64,000 bases of DNA from Campylobacteraceae bacterium (GTDB lineage: Bacteria; Campylobacterota; Campylobacteria; Campylobacterales; Sulfurovaceae), in the NCBI GenBank assembly GCA_027100635.1, contig JAMOOQ010000012.1, positions 62,001 to 126,000 on the forward strand. The letters run 5' to 3'. The notes beneath the pieces were generated by a model that was given only the letters and a program-made list of their open reading frames with translations, searched no databases and was not told the origin of the DNA. This document shows, piece by piece, positions 62,270 to 64,000 of the stretch (its first letter is position 1; each line of letters begins with the position of its first letter). The translations under genes and the position numbers were made by a program.

Positions 62270-62875
62270 ATGGGTATTAATTTAGTAAAAGGTCAAAAAA
62301 TCTCTCTTAAAAAGAGTAATGGTTCTGATTTATCATCTTTTTGTGTTGGTGCAAACTGGGGTGCAATTGAAGGTAAAGGTTTTTTTGGTGGAGCTAAAAA
62401 GGTAGCAGTAGATTTAGATTTGTCTGTTGGTCTTTTTGATGCAAAGCAAAATATTATAGATAGTATATATTTTGGAAATTTAAATTCTGCTGGAATAAAT
62501 CACTCTGGTGATGATTTGACTGGTGATATAGATGGTGATGATGGATTAGATAATGAAGTTATTTCTATTAATCTAACGCAAATACCATCAACAGTAGAAC
62601 AAGTTGTATTTGTATTAAATTCATTTAATGGTAAAGATTTTGCAACTATCCCTTTTGCTTCAATTCGTCTTTATGAGGGTACACCTGATAGAGTAAATGA
62701 TGTGGTAGCAACTTATAATATAGCATCAGATGCTAAATTTAGTGGTTATGTATCTATGATTTTGGGTAAACTATATAGAAGAAATGGAGAATGGAAATTC
62801 TCTGCTATTGGTGAACCAACAACAGATAAAAAATTGGCTGATACTTTAAATACAGTTCAAGCTAAATATTTATAG
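62270..62875 (+). CDS. Second TerD-domain protein (TerX/TerZ-like)
   Basis: 201 residues from the ATG at 62270 (a TTG just before it is rejected). It begins LVKGQKISLKKSNGSDLSSF and has an insertion GFFGGAKKVAVDLDLSVGLF, an acidic DDLTGDIDGDDGLDNEV site and MILGKLYRRNGEWKFSAIGEP. The insertion and FGGAKK segment match TerZ/TerX-type proteins rather than TerD/TerE. Coupled to the first TerD gene; the calcium site keeps aspartates. Confidence 0.88.
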   Translation: MGINLVKGQKISLKKSNGSDLSSFCVGANWGAIEGKGFFGGAKKVAVDLDLSVGLFDAKQNIIDSIYFGNLNSAGINHSGDDLTGDIDGDDGLDNEVISINLTQIPSTVEQVVFVLNSFNGKDFATIPFASIRLYEGTPDRVNDVVATYNIASDAKFSGYVSMILGKLYRRNGEWKFSAIGEPTTDKKLADTLNTVQAKYL

Positions 62876-62879
62876 TTTT

Positions 62880-63135
62880 AGATTCCGTGTCAAGCACGGA
62901 ATGACAAAACGGCACGGAATGACAAAACGGCACGGAATGACAAAAAGTCAGCACGGAATGACAAAGTCAGCACGAAATGACAAAACAGAATGGAATGAGA
63001 AGTTCAAGTATGGAATGTCAAAACAGTACAGAATGAGAAAATAGTATGGAATAGCGGTTGTTTGTCATTCTGAAACGGTTATTTGTCATTCTAAGACGGT
63101 TGTTTGTCATTCTGAACTTGATTCAGAATCTATGT
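62880..63135. repeat. Large family-A palindromic repeat between the Ter genes
   Basis: The left arm AGATTCCGTGTCAAGCACGG and the right arm TTGATTCAGAATCT (its inverse with substitutions) enclose about 200 bp. In the left part an 18-bp unit (GCACGGAATGACAAAACG) is tandemly repeated exactly at 62894-62911 and 62912-62929, then decays (GAATGACAAAG, GAATGAGAAG, GAATGTCAAAA). The right part repeats a 20-21 bp unit of GGTTGTTTGTCATTCTGA type three times. No coding potential. Confidence 0.88.
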
Positions 63136-63206
63136 TGATTATAGATTTGATAATATTAAATAATTATTTAATATCATTAAATCTATATAAATAAAAAGGA
63201 GATAAA

Positions 63207-63779
63207 ATGGGAATTAGTTTAAGTAAGGGTGGAAGAGTAAATTTAAGTAAGGAGGTACCATCTCTGCAAAATATTGGAGTTGGTCTTGGGTGGGATACAA
63301 ATATTAGTGATAGTGGAGCAGATTTTGATTTAGATGCTTCGGTATTTATGATAGATGCTAGTGGAAAAGTTCCAGAAGATAAGTATTTTGTATTTTATAA
63401 TAATCTTCAATCTCCTGATGGAGCAATTGTTCATCAAGGTGATAACCGAACTGGTGAAGGTGAAGGTGATGATGAGAGTTTGACAATTGATTTAAAAAAG
63501 ATAAATCCATCTATTACAGAACTTGTATTTGTAGTAACTATTGATGATGCTATTAAAAAGTCTCAAAATTTTGGACAAGTGAGTAATGCTTTTATTAGAA
63601 TTTATGACCTTGATACAAATGTAGAGATTGCTAAATATGATTTAGATGAAGATTTTTCGGCGGAGACAGCTATTGAATTTGGACGATTATATCAAAGAGA
63701 TAATAGTTGGAGATTTAAAGCAGTTGGGACAGGATATAATAATGGACTACAAGGTTTTGTAGATTTGTTTATTAGTTAA
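63207..63779 (+). CDS. Third TerD family protein
   Basis: 190 residues, paralogous to the first (same length and motifs: LSKGGRVNLSKE, VGLGWDTNISDSGADFDLDASVF, GDNRTGEGEGDDE, ETAIEFGRLYQRDNSWRFKAVG). The acidic calcium-binding cluster is intact. Likely a tandem duplicate of the gene at 61693. RBS AAAAGGAGAT precedes the ATG. It is followed 16 bases later by the terB-like gene, so those two form the downstream operon beyond the repeat. Confidence 0.93.
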   Translation: MGISLSKGGRVNLSKEVPSLQNIGVGLGWDTNISDSGADFDLDASVFMIDASGKVPEDKYFVFYNNLQSPDGAIVHQGDNRTGEGEGDDESLTIDLKKINPSITELVFVVTIDDAIKKSQNFGQVSNAFIRIYDLDTNVEIAKYDLDEDFSAETAIEFGRLYQRDNSWRFKAVGTGYNNGLQGFVDLFIS

Positions 63780-63795
63780 AATAAGGAATAATATA

Positions 63796-64000
63796 ATGTT
63801 AGATTGGAATAGAATTAAAGAGGCAAGTAGTAAAGCCTTAGAAGATGGCAGAAGAAAGCTTAGACAATATACGCCAGAGAGTTTCTCAAAAGAGAAGCAG
63901 TTTGTAAATGCGTTGGTTGTAAGTATGGCATTGATGACAATGGCAGATAAAAAAGCTACAACAGAAGAGATTATAAGTGCTCTTGATTTAATCAAAGATA
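63796..64000 (+). CDS. TerB-like tellurite-resistance protein (3'-truncated by window edge)
   Basis: The frame is open from the ATG at 63796 to the window end (68 codons). It starts MLDWNRIKEASSKALEDGRR and contains KQFVNALVVSMALMTMADKK with ATTEEIISALDLI, matching the N terminus of TerB (helical, with the A-x-x-M-A-x-A-D-x-x motif). TerB binds metal through the D/E cluster and works with TerD and TerC. AAGGAATA precedes the ATG. Confidence 0.85.
   Translation, partial: MLDWNRIKEASSKALEDGRRKLRQYTPESFSKEKQFVNALVVSMALMTMADKKATTEEIISALDLIKD

Overview
This 64 kb window is a very AT-rich bacterial chromosome segment made almost entirely of closely packed housekeeping genes. Several gene orders point to Campylobacterota (epsilonproteobacteria): trmB-ftsE-ftsX-envC-like, ilvE followed by a HflK-like SPFH protein, and tolB-pal-cpoB-slyD. 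QueH-type queuosine synthesis, an N-terminally extended TrmB and a short ComEC fit the same group. Genus cannot be fixed from sequence alone; a free-living, respiratory Sulfurimonas/Sulfurovum/Arcobacter-type organism is my guess (inference).

Layout. 1-3.9 kb: tail of a type II secretion/type IV pilus GspF-like gene, TauE-like exporter, then an Rrf2 regulator co-transcribed with a DHH phosphoesterase and a secreted PLD-type protein. 4-8.5 kb: trmB, ftsE, ftsX, degenerate EnvC-like protein and a membrane protein with an HEGGH motif. 8.5-12.9 kb: nadE, amt, glnB/K, lipoprotein. 13.2-15.7 kb (minus): serS-xseA. 16.2-19.1 kb: hemerythrin-like protein, thiol peroxidase, L,D-transpeptidase-like lipoprotein, SRP RNA. 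19.4-24.4 kb: maf, rpiB, purU, trmL, a 49-aa membrane protein, greA, argC, LpxH-like phosphatase. 24.4-28.6 kb: a cytochrome plus membrane-fusion protein pair, an exported 22-residue-repeat protein and unknown exported/membrane proteins. 28.8-35.4 kb: brkB-like gene; minus-strand ilvE-SPFH-hisIE-dnaB-comEC. 35.5-42.7 kb: NlpC/P60-like lipoprotein, SDR, tRNA-Asn, radical SAM protein, rplM-rpsI, and mdh-sucC-(PD-(D/E)XK-like)-sucD. 42.8-46.5 kb: rhodanese, rpsU, an eroded IS1634-type transposase, an orphan formate-dehydrogenase-like molybdoprotein. 46.7-50.8 kb: M20 peptidase divergent from two ATP-grasp enzymes flanking a Uma2 protein. 50.9-54.6 kb: tolB-pal-cpoB-slyD and a cytochrome c. 54.8-61.4 kb: roadblock and GAF proteins, queH, priA, M3 peptidase, yqeY. 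61.7-64 kb: three TerD-family genes and the start of a TerB-like gene.

The intergenic spaces carry at least three families of palindromic interspersed repeats (REP/MITE-like). They generate false N-terminal extensions for two genes (the LpxH-like gene and priA), whose starts I have corrected. The most interesting uncharacterised loci are the M20/ATP-grasp/Uma2/ATP-grasp-HhH cluster, the nuclease-fold-like gene translationally coupled between sucC and sucD, the exported hendecad-repeat protein, and the repeat-separated Ter genes. No CRISPR array, prophage or intact insertion sequence was seen.
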